From positions 1-12,574 of the forward strand of contig UQFM01000054.1 in assembly GCA_900540295.1 (NCBI GenBank): DNA of 12,574 bases, read 5' to 3'. The position numbers and the translations under genes were made by a program. This DNA is from an uncultured Oscillospiraceae bacterium (GTDB taxonomy: Bacteria; Bacillota; Clostridia; Oscillospirales; Acutalibacteraceae). The first letter of the stretch is position 1. Each line of letters starts with the position of its first letter. The notes beneath the pieces were generated by a model. The model was not told the DNA's origin and made no database searches. It was given only the letters and a program-made list of their open reading frames with translations. This document shows, in pieces, positions 1 to 6,332 of this stretch.

Positions 1-190
1 CGGTCGGTGCTTTTGAATACTTTGTATTCAAAGGTCTCCACCGGAGACCCGCACCCCGCCCTACCGATGGTACAATTTGCTCTGTGCCGTGTGAGATTCT
101 TCGCTATGCTCAAAATGATATGTTTATACAACCTCTGTACCGTTCCGTGCAATTTCATCGGATTTTGCAAAATATGCGAAATCGGCAATT
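1..190. repeat. Structured repeat-like intergenic stretch
   Basis: No credible gene is visible here. The stretch is dense in potential hairpins. An outer stem GGTGC (6-10) / GCACC (51-55) encloses two adjacent hairpins: an A/T-rich one at 10-33 (arms CTTTTGAATAC and GTATTCAAAG, TTT loop) and GGTCTCC-ACC-GGAGACC at 33-49. Further on, CCGATG (64-69) and CATCGG (156-161) are inverted copies, and GATTTTGCA (161-169) pairs with TGCGAAATC (175-183). Bases 93-119, GAGATTCTTCGCTATGCTCA and the bases after it, resemble from memory a sequence scattered through intergenic regions of many gut bacteria. I read this as a non-coding repeat or MITE-like remnant. Copy number cannot be seen from one window. 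Confidence 0.4.
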
Positions 191-191
191 G

Positions 192-226
192 AAAAAATGC
201 CCTGTCTGAAATCAGACGGGGCAAAA
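192..226 (-). terminator. Intrinsic terminator of the DXS-like gene
   Basis: Read on the minus strand, a stem of about 11-12 bp (plus-strand arms 198-209 and 212-223, with one G-U pair) is followed by a run of six T (plus-strand A at 192-197). It begins just past the stop codon of the DXS-like gene, so it ends that transcript. Confidence 0.85.
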
Positions 227-232
227 CTTATT

Positions 233-1984
233 TTACAACCGCATCACATCTTCCGCAATTTGCTCGACGGTCAGGCGATTTTCTTTTAAAATATCCTCTG
301 CATTATATCGGTCTAAAAATTCTTTTTGATAGCCGTAATTCAATACGCGTACAGGGGAGTTTCCGTAGAATCTCGCGACCTTTTCACCGAATCCGCCGTC
401 TAAAAGCCCATCCTCTAAGGTGATGACGGTGTCGTGTGTTTTCGCAATTTCCCGCAATAAATCTGTATCCAACCCGCTGACGAACTGCGGATTCACAAGC
501 GTCGGCTGTACGCCTGTTTCCGCTTTGATTTTCTCCGCCACACGTTCGCCGAGCGGGAAAAACGTGCCAAGCGCGAGTACGGCAACTTTACTGCCGTGCT
601 GTGCAACGGTAAAGCGGTTTAAATCGCCGTACTCTGTCTTGACTTCTCTGCTGTCCGAAATGACTTCTCCGCCGGGTACGCGAATCGCTACGGGGTGTTT
701 CTGCTGTTCCACACTCCACTCAAGCATAGCAAGGTATTCCTCTTTCGTGGTCGGTGCGAGATATACCAGATTCGGAATGTTGGCAATCATCGGAATGTCA
801 TAAATACCGAGATGTGTTACATCGTTCATACCGTAAATCGACGCAGAGAACACGAGAATTGTTGCGGGATTGTTGTTGATGCACAAATCCTGCGAAAGCT
901 GGTCAAAGGTTCTTTGCAGGAAGGTGCTGTATACGCCGTAAACAGGCTTGCCGCCGTTTGCCGCAATACCTGAGGCGAGCGCGACGGCTGTTTCCTCGGC
1001 AATACCCACATCCACAAACTGTTTGCCTGCCTGCTTGCGCCGTTCTTCGGTAAATCCGAATACAGCAGGTGTACCCGAAGTAATCGAGACTACGGTTTTG
1101 TCCGCTTCCATCTTTTTGAGCAGATATTTTGCCGTGATTTCGGAATAATCTTCCCCGTCAAAGGTGATTTTCGGTGCGCCCGTTTCGGGGTCAAAGGGCA
1201 TACACCAGTGCCAGCTTTCTTTATCCTGTTCGGCAGGTAAGAATCCTTTGCCTTTTTGCGTGCAGATATGCACAACTACGGGGTGCTTACTGTCTTTGAC
1301 AGAAGCGAACGCGGGAATCAGCTCCGCAAGATTGTTTCCGTCCCTGACGAACACATACTCCAACCCGAAGGATTTGAACAGATTGCATTCCGCTTTGCCG
1401 TCCGTGTCGCGCAGAAGCTGTAAATTGCTATAAAGACCGCCGTGATTTTCCGCAATCGACATTTGATTGTCGTTGACCACGATAATGAGATTGCTCTCAA
1501 GCTCCGAGGCAAAATCCAAGCCTTCCAGCGCCTCGCCGCCGCTCAATGAGCCGTCGCCGATGACCGCTATAATATTTTCGGTATCGCCTTTTAAATCACG
1601 CGCTTTCGCAAGACCGCACGCAAGACTTACGGAAGTGGAAGTGTGCCCGACGGTGAAAAAGTCGTGTGCGCTTTCCTGCGGATTGCTGTAGCCCGACACA
1701 TCGTCATATTTTTCTGCGTATAAAAATGCATCCTTGCGCCCCGTGAGCATTTTGTGACAGTAAGTTTGGTGCGATACGTCATAGACGATTTTGTCGGTAG
1801 GGGAGTTGAATACATAATGCAGGGCAACCGTTGCTTCTGCAAATCCGAGATTCGGACCGAAATGCCCGCCGTGCGCGCTGAGCTTATTGAACAGTGCCGC
1901 CCGCATTTCGTCCGCCAATACGGCGAGCGCATCCATCGGCAGTTTCTTTACATCGGCAGGACTTTGAATGTTTTCTAAATACAT
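233..1984 (-). CDS. DXS-like thiamine-diphosphate enzyme (1-deoxyxylulose-5-phosphate synthase family, divergent)
   Basis: This 583-residue protein belongs to the 1-deoxy-D-xylulose-5-phosphate synthase / transketolase family of cytoplasmic thiamine-diphosphate carboligases. It is slightly shorter than canonical DXS (about 620). It retains the N-terminal GGH (H41), DVSHQTYCHK (H72), GHTSTS (H114), the cofactor motif GDG (143-145) with the NDN asparagine (N171), the catalytic glutamate in VGIAEE (E330), and YSTFLQR. It departs from true DXS where glyceraldehyde-3-phosphate binds: the DRAG...GADG..TH segment reads FSASIYGMNDVTH (379-391), and RYPRG reads RVPGG (435-439). Database pipelines would name it dxs, but the substrate is uncertain. 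The start is the ATG at 1984, preceded by AAGGAG at good spacing. A MerR-type promoter lies upstream, a divergent merR gene adjoins, and a terminator follows at once. Family membership is certain; DXS activity is doubtful. Confidence 0.9.
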   Translation of the reverse strand: MYLENIQSPADVKKLPMDALAVLADEMRAALFNKLSAHGGHFGPNLGFAEATVALHYVFNSPTDKIVYDVSHQTYCHKMLTGRKDAFLYAEKYDDVSGYSNPQESAHDFFTVGHTSTSVSLACGLAKARDLKGDTENIIAVIGDGSLSGGEALEGLDFASELESNLIIVVNDNQMSIAENHGGLYSNLQLLRDTDGKAECNLFKSFGLEYVFVRDGNNLAELIPAFASVKDSKHPVVVHICTQKGKGFLPAEQDKESWHWCMPFDPETGAPKITFDGEDYSEITAKYLLKKMEADKTVVSITSGTPAVFGFTEERRKQAGKQFVDVGIAEETAVALASGIAANGGKPVYGVYSTFLQRTFDQLSQDLCINNNPATILVFSASIYGMNDVTHLGIYDIPMIANIPNLVYLAPTTKEEYLAMLEWSVEQQKHPVAIRVPGGEVISDSREVKTEYGDLNRFTVAQHGSKVAVLALGTFFPLGERVAEKIKAETGVQPTLVNPQFVSGLDTDLLREIAKTHDTVITLEDGLLDGGFGEKVARFYGNSPVRVLNYGYQKEFLDRYNAEDILKENRLTVEQIAEDVMRL

Positions 1985-2018
1985 AAAAATTTCTCCTTGC
2001 GCCGAATTTTGCCCGCAC

Positions 2019-2047
2019 TTGACAGTCGAAATACGGCTTGTTATACT
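2019..2047 (+). promoter_or_regulatory. Sigma-A promoter for merR
   Basis: TTGACA (2019-2024) and TATACT (2042-2047) with a 17-bp spacer form a near-consensus promoter with a start near 2054. Its transcript would read through the palindrome at 2076-2095 before reaching the merR start at 2135, leaving a leader of about 80 nt. Confidence 0.75.
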
Positions 2048-2067
2048 ATATCTGAAAGTTTGTTTAG

Positions 2068-2120
2068 ATTATAAAACTTAAAGTTAACTTTAAGTCAAGC
2101 GTTTTTTTAAAAAATTTTTT
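2068..2120 (-). promoter_or_regulatory. MerR-type promoter with 19-bp spacer for the DXS-like gene
   Basis: On the minus strand the -35 box TTGACT (plus 2093-2098) and -10 box TATAAT (plus 2068-2073) are 19 bp apart, longer than the usual 17. This over-long spacer is the hallmark of promoters that MerR proteins activate by untwisting the DNA. The expected start site is near 2061. An A/T tract at 2102-2120 lies at about -41 to -59, where an UP element would sit. Confidence 0.85.
2076..2095. promoter_or_regulatory. 20-bp perfect palindrome, probable MerR operator
   Basis: The sequence ACTTAAAGTTAACTTTAAGT is its own reverse complement over 20 bp. It fills most of the spacer between the -35 and -10 boxes of the minus-strand promoter and overlaps the -35 box. 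Size, symmetry and position fit a MerR-family dimer site. The obvious ligand is the regulator encoded 40 bp away. Confidence 0.85.
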
Positions 2121-2134
2121 GAGGTGAATTTTAC

Positions 2135-2587
2135 ATGTTCTACACGGTCGGGGAAATCGCGAAAAAGCTGAATGTTGCGCCGTCTACGCTTCGGTATTAC
2201 GACAAAGAGGGGCTGTTGCCGTTTGTGGAGCGTTCCGACAGCGGTATACGTATGTTTAAGGATTCGGATATGGAAGGCTTGCGGGTGATTGAATGCCTGA
2301 AAAGAACGGGGATGCCGATTAAAGATATAAAAGTGTTTATGGGGCTGTGTCAGTTAGGCGATGCAACGATAAACGAGCGCCTTGCCCTGATTGACAAACA
2401 GCGGGAAACCGTATTGGAACAGCAGAAACAGTTGCAGGAAACCTTAGATACTTTGAATTATAAGCATTGGTATTATGAAACCGCCGCGAAAGCGGGCACC
2501 TGCGCCGTCCACGACCTTATGACAGATGCGGATATCCCCGAAGATTTACGAACCGCTTACCAAAGGCTTAAAAAAACTGATATATGA
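2135..2587 (+). CDS. MerR-family transcriptional regulator, AdhR-like
   Basis: A 150-residue MerR-family activator/repressor. The N-terminus carries the winged helix-turn-helix typical of the family (YTVGEIAKKLNVAPSTLRYYDKEGLL, residues 3-28; wing with R33, SGIR 36-39). A long dimerisation helix follows (about 80-112), then a short C-terminal tail. The segment VIECLKRTGMPI (51-62) matches, from memory, the region of Bacillus AdhR with the aldehyde-sensing cysteine; here that is C54. C72 and C123 are the other cysteines. There is no metal-site signature like that of MerR or CueR. The start is the ATG at 2135 with GAGGTG 8 nt upstream. The gene is divergent from the DXS-like gene and very likely controls it through the palindrome between them. 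The inducer is unknown; an electrophile or aldehyde is inference. Confidence 0.93.
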   Translation: MFYTVGEIAKKLNVAPSTLRYYDKEGLLPFVERSDSGIRMFKDSDMEGLRVIECLKRTGMPIKDIKVFMGLCQLGDATINERLALIDKQRETVLEQQKQLQETLDTLNYKHWYYETAAKAGTCAVHDLMTDADIPEDLRTAYQRLKKTDI

Positions 2588-2627
2588 AAAAATCCCTGTC
2601 CGTGTGTTGCAACGGACAGGGATTTTT
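2588..2627. terminator. Bidirectional terminator between merR and the small membrane protein
   Basis: A perfect 16-bp stem (2588-2603 with 2612-2627, arms AAAAATCCCTGTCCGT and its complement) has an 8-nt loop. The ends are A-rich on one side and T-rich on the other, so it works as an intrinsic terminator in both directions for the convergent merR and small-protein genes. Confidence 0.92.
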
Positions 2628-2631
2628 GTGC

Positions 2632-2832
2632 TTATTTTATATCGGATTCCGAATGTGCCTGATTTTTCTTTTCCAATGCTTTACGGGCTTCCAAAATTCC
2701 GTTTTTGACAGCCCATTTGATGACAAAATACAAGGCAATCAAAACGACCAAAGCCGTTCCCGCACTCATACCCAATTCCTGCCACATATCGGAAAGGGTT
2801 TCGCTCATTTCTAATTCTGCCCATAAATCCAT
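2632..2832 (-). CDS. Small single-span membrane protein, unknown function
   Basis: I do not firmly recognise this protein. From the ATG at 2832 it is 66 residues: an acidic, probably amphipathic N-terminal segment (residues 1-22, Trp and Met rich), one hydrophobic span (about 24-42, AGTALVVLIALYFVIKWAV), then a short charged tail rich in Lys and Glu. It would sit in the cytoplasmic membrane, probably with its basic tail inside. A GTG four codons upstream (2844) is an alternative start; neither start has a strong ribosome site, though GAGTG precedes the ATG. The case for a real gene is its own near-consensus promoter, a terminator just past the stop, and a sensible one-span topology. Function cannot be deduced. 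It lies between a MATE exporter and merR but shares no promoter with either. Confidence 0.75.
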   Translation of the reverse strand: MDLWAELEMSETLSDMWQELGMSAGTALVVLIALYFVIKWAVKNGILEARKALEKKNQAHSESDIK

Positions 2833-2880
2833 GATGTATTTCACTCGGCTTTCTAAAACTAATGTTCTATAACATGTGTT

Positions 2881-2909
2881 ATTATACGCTGTTATCTTTT
2901 GAAAGTCAA
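2881..2909 (-). promoter_or_regulatory. Sigma-A promoter for the small membrane protein
   Basis: On the minus strand TTGACT (plus 2904-2909) and TATAAT (plus 2881-2886) have a 17-bp spacer, with a predicted start near 2874. A 14-bp inverted repeat, ATAACA-TG-TGTTAT (2869-2882), covers the start site and edge of the -10 box and could be a repressor site. Confidence 0.75.
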
Positions 2910-2961
2910 GAACAGTTCAAAGAATAAATTCGGGTTTTCAAAGGGCAGGGGGGATTTCATT

Positions 2962-4329
2962 TTAAAGTGCGCTTTCCTTTCCCAATTTTTTGAATATAGA
3001 GCAAAGCACAAGAACTGCGGCGATTGCCAACACGAATTCCGCCGCAAACTGCGCATAGGCAAGCCCGTACAGCGGGAAGAAGTGATTGAGGATAAACAAT
3101 GCGGGAATTTCCAGCACGATTTTTCGCAGAATCGCAAATAACAATGCCTTTTTGCCCATCCCGCAGGCTTGAAATACGCCGACCGCCAGAAAATCCATAC
3201 ACAAAAAGGGGAGACCTAAGCAAAAACCGCGTAAAAAGCTTGCACCGTAAGCGACAATCTGCTCGTTTTTCATAAAAAGCGTAATTAAGTTTTCCGCTCC
3301 AATGAAATAACCGACGGTAATGATAACCAAAAAGGAAAGAGAGATAGCCGATGAAAACGTCAGCGCCTTTTTCATACGCGGGGTGTTTTTTGCGGCGTAG
3401 TTATAACTGATGAGCGGCATAATGCCCTGCGACAGACCTAATGCGATTTGCATGGGAATCATATTGATTTTCTGGGATATACCCATGGCGGCGACAGCGT
3501 CCGAGCCGAACCCCGAGGTAAAATTGTTTAAAATCGTCATCCCTGTTACGTTTAACAGATTTTGAATGGCGGCCGGAATACCCACGCCGAAAATGCCGAG
3601 CAAAACCGCCTTTTTCAGTACGAACATTTTCGGGCGAATGCACACGTAAGTGGTTTTGCGTTTGACCGTCAGGAAGATAAAGAAATACAGGCACGCCGCA
3701 CAGTTGGAGAGGAATGTCGCACAGCCCGCACCCGCCGCGCCCATATTGAGCCCCTGCGGCAAAATAAAGAGCGGGTCAAGCACAATGTTCAAAAGACAGC
3801 CGCTCATCGTACCGATGCTTGCGTGTAAGGCGGCGCCCTCGGCACGCACAAGATATGCCATCACGACGTTGAGAATGGCGGGTGCCGCACCGCAGGTTAC
3901 CGTCCAAAATAAGTAGCTGTCCGTTGCGCCCGCAGTTTCTGCATTTGCACCGAGTATATGCAGAAACGGGTTGCGAAGCAGGGTGTAAGAAACAGAAAAT
4001 ACCAATCCGCTGAAAAGCGAGCAGTAAAACCCGAACGCAGAACTGCGGTACACCGTATCGAAATCCTTGCGTCCGAGCGCACGGCTCATCATGCTGGAAC
4101 TGCCTACGCCAAACAGATTGTTGACTGCGTTAAAGGCAAGTAACAGCGGCGCGGCGAGCGTGACGGCGGCATTTTCGATAGGGTCATTGAGCATACCGAC
4201 AAAATAGGTGTCTGCAAGATTGTAAAGCACCATGACAAGCGAGCTTAAAATCGTCGGCACTGCAAGCTGTGCCACCGCCTTCGGCACAGGCATCGTTTCA
4301 AATAATGCCTGCTTTTTGACGTCTTCCAT
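2962..4329 (-). CDS. MATE-family multidrug/toxin efflux transporter
   Basis: A 455-residue polytopic membrane protein, full length for MATE exporters, which expel cationic drugs, dyes or metabolites using a sodium or proton gradient. Recognisable are the N-terminal opening (LAVPTILSSLVMVLYNLADTYFVG, about 22-45), the first-repeat segment ending in SMMSRALGRKD (79-89), the second-repeat IPAAIQNLLNVTGMTILNNF segment, and MGISQKINMIPMQIALGLSQGIMPLISYN. These mark the two six-helix halves. The substrate cannot be predicted. The ATG at 4329 has AGGAGA close upstream. The gene lies 71 bp downstream of the CorC-type gene on the same strand. No convincing promoter sits in the gap, so the two are probably co-transcribed, with a hairpin between them. 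No clear T-tailed terminator follows the stop. Confidence 0.93.
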   Translation of the reverse strand: MEDVKKQALFETMPVPKAVAQLAVPTILSSLVMVLYNLADTYFVGMLNDPIENAAVTLAAPLLLAFNAVNNLFGVGSSSMMSRALGRKDFDTVYRSSAFGFYCSLFSGLVFSVSYTLLRNPFLHILGANAETAGATDSYLFWTVTCGAAPAILNVVMAYLVRAEGAALHASIGTMSGCLLNIVLDPLFILPQGLNMGAAGAGCATFLSNCAACLYFFIFLTVKRKTTYVCIRPKMFVLKKAVLLGIFGVGIPAAIQNLLNVTGMTILNNFTSGFGSDAVAAMGISQKINMIPMQIALGLSQGIMPLISYNYAAKNTPRMKKALTFSSAISLSFLVIITVGYFIGAENLITLFMKNEQIVAYGASFLRGFCLGLPFLCMDFLAVGVFQACGMGKKALLFAILRKIVLEIPALFILNHFFPLYGLAYAQFAAEFVLAIAAVLVLCSIFKKLGKESAL

Positions 4330-4344
4330 ATTTTCTCCTAACTA

Positions 4345-4376
4345 TTCAGCCGAAAGACTTTCGTCTTTCGGCTGAA
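4345..4376 (-). promoter_or_regulatory. Strong hairpin directly upstream of the MATE ribosome site
   Basis: A perfect 14-bp stem (4345-4358 with 4363-4376, arms TTCAGCCGAAAGAC and its complement) has a 4-nt TTTC loop. On the minus strand the T run comes before the stem rather than after it, so it is not a standard terminator. It ends about 5 nt from the MATE Shine-Dalgarno. It may be a processing or stability hairpin, or a partial terminator/attenuator. Confidence 0.6.
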
Positions 4377-4400
4377 AAAATAATCCGTATAAATTTTACG

Positions 4401-5792
4401 TTATGCGTTGCGGTCAACGCGGTCAAAAATCGATTTCTTTTCGGGTGCTCCCGCTTCCGTTTCGGGCTTCGGCAGGATTTCTACTTTCACTTTCCCGATA
4501 CGGCGGTCTTCCACGTTCAGCACGGTGAAACGGATATTCTCAAATTCCACCGCGTTCATATCGCCGTCCTGCGGTAAAAATCCAAGTTGGCTGATGATGA
4601 ATCCGCCCAAGGTATCAAAGTCGTCTTTGGGGAATTCAATCCCGAGCTGTTCCTCAACCTCTTCCAAATCGGTTACACCGTCAATGGTGAAGGTGGTTTC
4701 GTTGATTTTGGAAATTTCCTCATCCTCGTTGTCGTATTCATCCTGAATATTGCCGACAATCGCTTCTACAATATCTTCTAAGGTGACAAGACCTGCCGTG
4801 CCGCCGTATTCGTCTACGACAATCGCCATTTGAATGTGTTTTTCGGTCATTTCCGCAAACAGCGCACCGCAGCGCTTGCTTTCGGGGACGTAATAGGCTT
4901 TGCGCATCACATCTTTTAATTGCAGTGTTTCGGGCAGTGCCGAGCCGATGTATTTTAACAAGTCCTTAATATAGACAATGCCGACCACGTTGTCGGGGTC
5001 TTCCTCGTAAACGGGAATGCGCGAATAGCCCTCTTCCATGGAAAGCTGAATCGCTTCCGCAAGAGAATCTTCCTCGTCTACACAAGCCATATCCGTGCGG
5101 TGCGTCATAATGTCCGCCACGTCGATATCGTCAAATTCGAAGATGTTGTTAATCATTTCCTTCTGCACATCTTCAATAACGCCTTTTTCCTGACCGACGT
5201 CTACCATCATGCGGATTTCTTCCTCGGTTACTTCTTCTTCGTCCGCATTCGGGTCAAGACCGAACAGGCGAACCACCGCATTGGTGGAAACCGAGAGAAT
5301 TTTCACAAACGGCTTAGTAACCTTGCTTACAAACAACAACACAGGCACAACCGCAAACGAGACCTTTTCAGGCTTCTGCATCGCGATTTTTTTCGGCGCC
5401 AATTCGCCGAGCACCAAGGAAAAATAAGAGGTAACCAAAGTGATTAACACCGTGGAAACGCCGCTGATAATTCCTAACGGCACCACATTTGCAACTGCGG
5501 TATTTGCGAGTGCATCGGTAAGCATCGTGGCGAAGCTTTGTGCCGCCGTAGCGGAGGTTAAGAATCCCGCTAAGGTTACGCCGATTTGAATGGTGGACAG
5601 GAAGTTGCTGGAATTTTCCGTCAGTTTTTTGACTTGCTTTGCTTTTTTATGCCCCTCTTCCGCCAGCTTGTCGATTTTTGTGTCGTTCAAAGAAATGATG
5701 GCGATTTCCGACATGGCGAAGAAAGCGTTCAAAAGCGTGAGGATAAAGAGTAGTACAACCTTTAAAATAATACTCCCGGGGTCTGCGTCCAT
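4401..5792 (-). CDS. CNNM/CorC-type (HlyC/CorC) membrane protein with CBS domains
   Basis: A 463-residue protein with the full three-part architecture of the hemolysin/CorC family. It has a DUF21 (CNNM) membrane domain (about 7-200; hydrophobic spans near 8-34, 64-85, 101-130 and 144-160; GELAPKK at 129-135), a CBS-domain pair (about 226-350, including VDEYGGTAGLVTLEDIVEAIVG), and a C-terminal CorC_HlyC domain (about 360-440, with DFDTLGGFI). Family members are linked to magnesium/cobalt homeostasis, probably as Mg2+ exporters gated by nucleotide binding at the CBS pair. The name hemolysin is historical. The ATG at 5792 has GGAG about 13 nt upstream, somewhat far. An ATT or ATC a few codons upstream would be better spaced, but I keep the ATG. 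It is probably the first gene of a unit with the MATE exporter. Confidence 0.93.
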   Translation of the reverse strand: MDADPGSIILKVVLLFILTLLNAFFAMSEIAIISLNDTKIDKLAEEGHKKAKQVKKLTENSSNFLSTIQIGVTLAGFLTSATAAQSFATMLTDALANTAVANVVPLGIISGVSTVLITLVTSYFSLVLGELAPKKIAMQKPEKVSFAVVPVLLFVSKVTKPFVKILSVSTNAVVRLFGLDPNADEEEVTEEEIRMMVDVGQEKGVIEDVQKEMINNIFEFDDIDVADIMTHRTDMACVDEEDSLAEAIQLSMEEGYSRIPVYEEDPDNVVGIVYIKDLLKYIGSALPETLQLKDVMRKAYYVPESKRCGALFAEMTEKHIQMAIVVDEYGGTAGLVTLEDIVEAIVGNIQDEYDNEDEEISKINETTFTIDGVTDLEEVEEQLGIEFPKDDFDTLGGFIISQLGFLPQDGDMNAVEFENIRFTVLNVEDRRIGKVKVEILPKPETEAGAPEKKSIFDRVDRNA

Positions 5793-5830
5793 AATGATTT
5801 GTGGACTCCTTTCAAAATAATTTGCTTTAT

Positions 5831-5859
5831 AGTATATACGATTTTTCGGAATAAGTCAA
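5831..5859 (-). promoter_or_regulatory. Sigma-A promoter for the CorC-type gene
   Basis: On the minus strand TTGACT (plus 5854-5859) and TATACT (plus 5831-5836) are separated by 17 bp, giving a start near 5824, about 30 nt before the coding sequence. Confidence 0.8.
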
Positions 5860-5895
5860 CAATGCGGAATATCTTCCGTTTCTTTGCCTCGAGTG

Positions 5896-6153
5896 TTATT
5901 CCGTCATAATTTCTTTTACAGATATTTTCTTTATCTTTTTGACATAGAGGCACATTACGGTTTCGTAAATGACAGTGAATGCCGCAAGGGAAAGACACAT
6001 CGCGGGAAAGTCGAATTCATACGCGGGAACACCTTCTATATCACGGATTACAATGTCTACCATCATACGAAGCAATACATATTGATATACGGTTCCCAAC
6101 AGAAACCCGATATATGCCAACGGACGGTACCCGTTCAGTAACGCTTTCCCGCA
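5896..6153 (-). pseudogene. C-terminal remnant of an FtsX-like ABC transporter permease
   Basis: The minus-strand frame ending at 5896 encodes, from about 6153, CGKALLNGYRPLAYIGF and on through two hydrophobic segments (IGFLLGTVYQYVLL and AMCLSLAAFTVIYETVMCLYV) to a basic tail KKIKKISVKEIMTE. This is what the last transmembrane helices and C-terminus of FtsX/MacB-type permeases look like. There is no start codon with a ribosome site, and all upstream permease sequence (several hundred residues in relatives) is absent. Its open frame runs directly into ATPase coding sequence in another frame. I treat it as the tail end left by a deletion, not a functional gene. A TTG at 6120 could start a 74-residue product but has no good ribosome site. 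Confidence 0.8.
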
Positions 6154-6332
6154 CCGCTGTCGGGGCGTTCCAACCCCGAAATCACATTTAATAAAGTGGA
6201 TTTGCCCGAACCCGAGGCGCCGAGAATCACGGCAAAGTCACCGTCGGCAATTTGTAAATCAATATTTTTCAATACCTGAAAGCGGCTTTCGCCGTCCCCG
6301 TAAAATTTCGTAAGGGATTTTACCTCAATCAT
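6135..6332 (-). pseudogene. N-terminal remnant of an ABC transporter ATPase
   Basis: The first 60 residues match the start of a MacB/LolD-type ABC ATPase: MIEVKSLTKFYGDG, FQVLKNIDLQIADGDFAVILG, Walker A GASGSGKST and LNVISGLERPDSG. After that the frame reads AGKRY and stops. Q-loop, signature motif, Walker B and H-loop are all missing, so it cannot hydrolyse ATP. Start signals are intact: GAGGAG at 6340-6345 is 7 nt from the ATG, which overlaps the tetR stop (ATGATTGA), so the stub is probably still translated. The permease tail follows in a frame shifted by one base. An internal deletion that joined the two genes is the simplest explanation. Confidence 0.85.

Noticed and set aside
7..192. 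A 61-codon open frame in the left-edge region.
   Set aside because: It runs across several hairpins, has no ribosome site and gives a protein of no recognisable kind.
5865..5878. Short hairpin CGGAA-TATC-TTCCG as terminator of the ABC remnant.
   Set aside because: The stem is only 5 bp and the T-rich tail is on the wrong strand for the minus-strand transcript.
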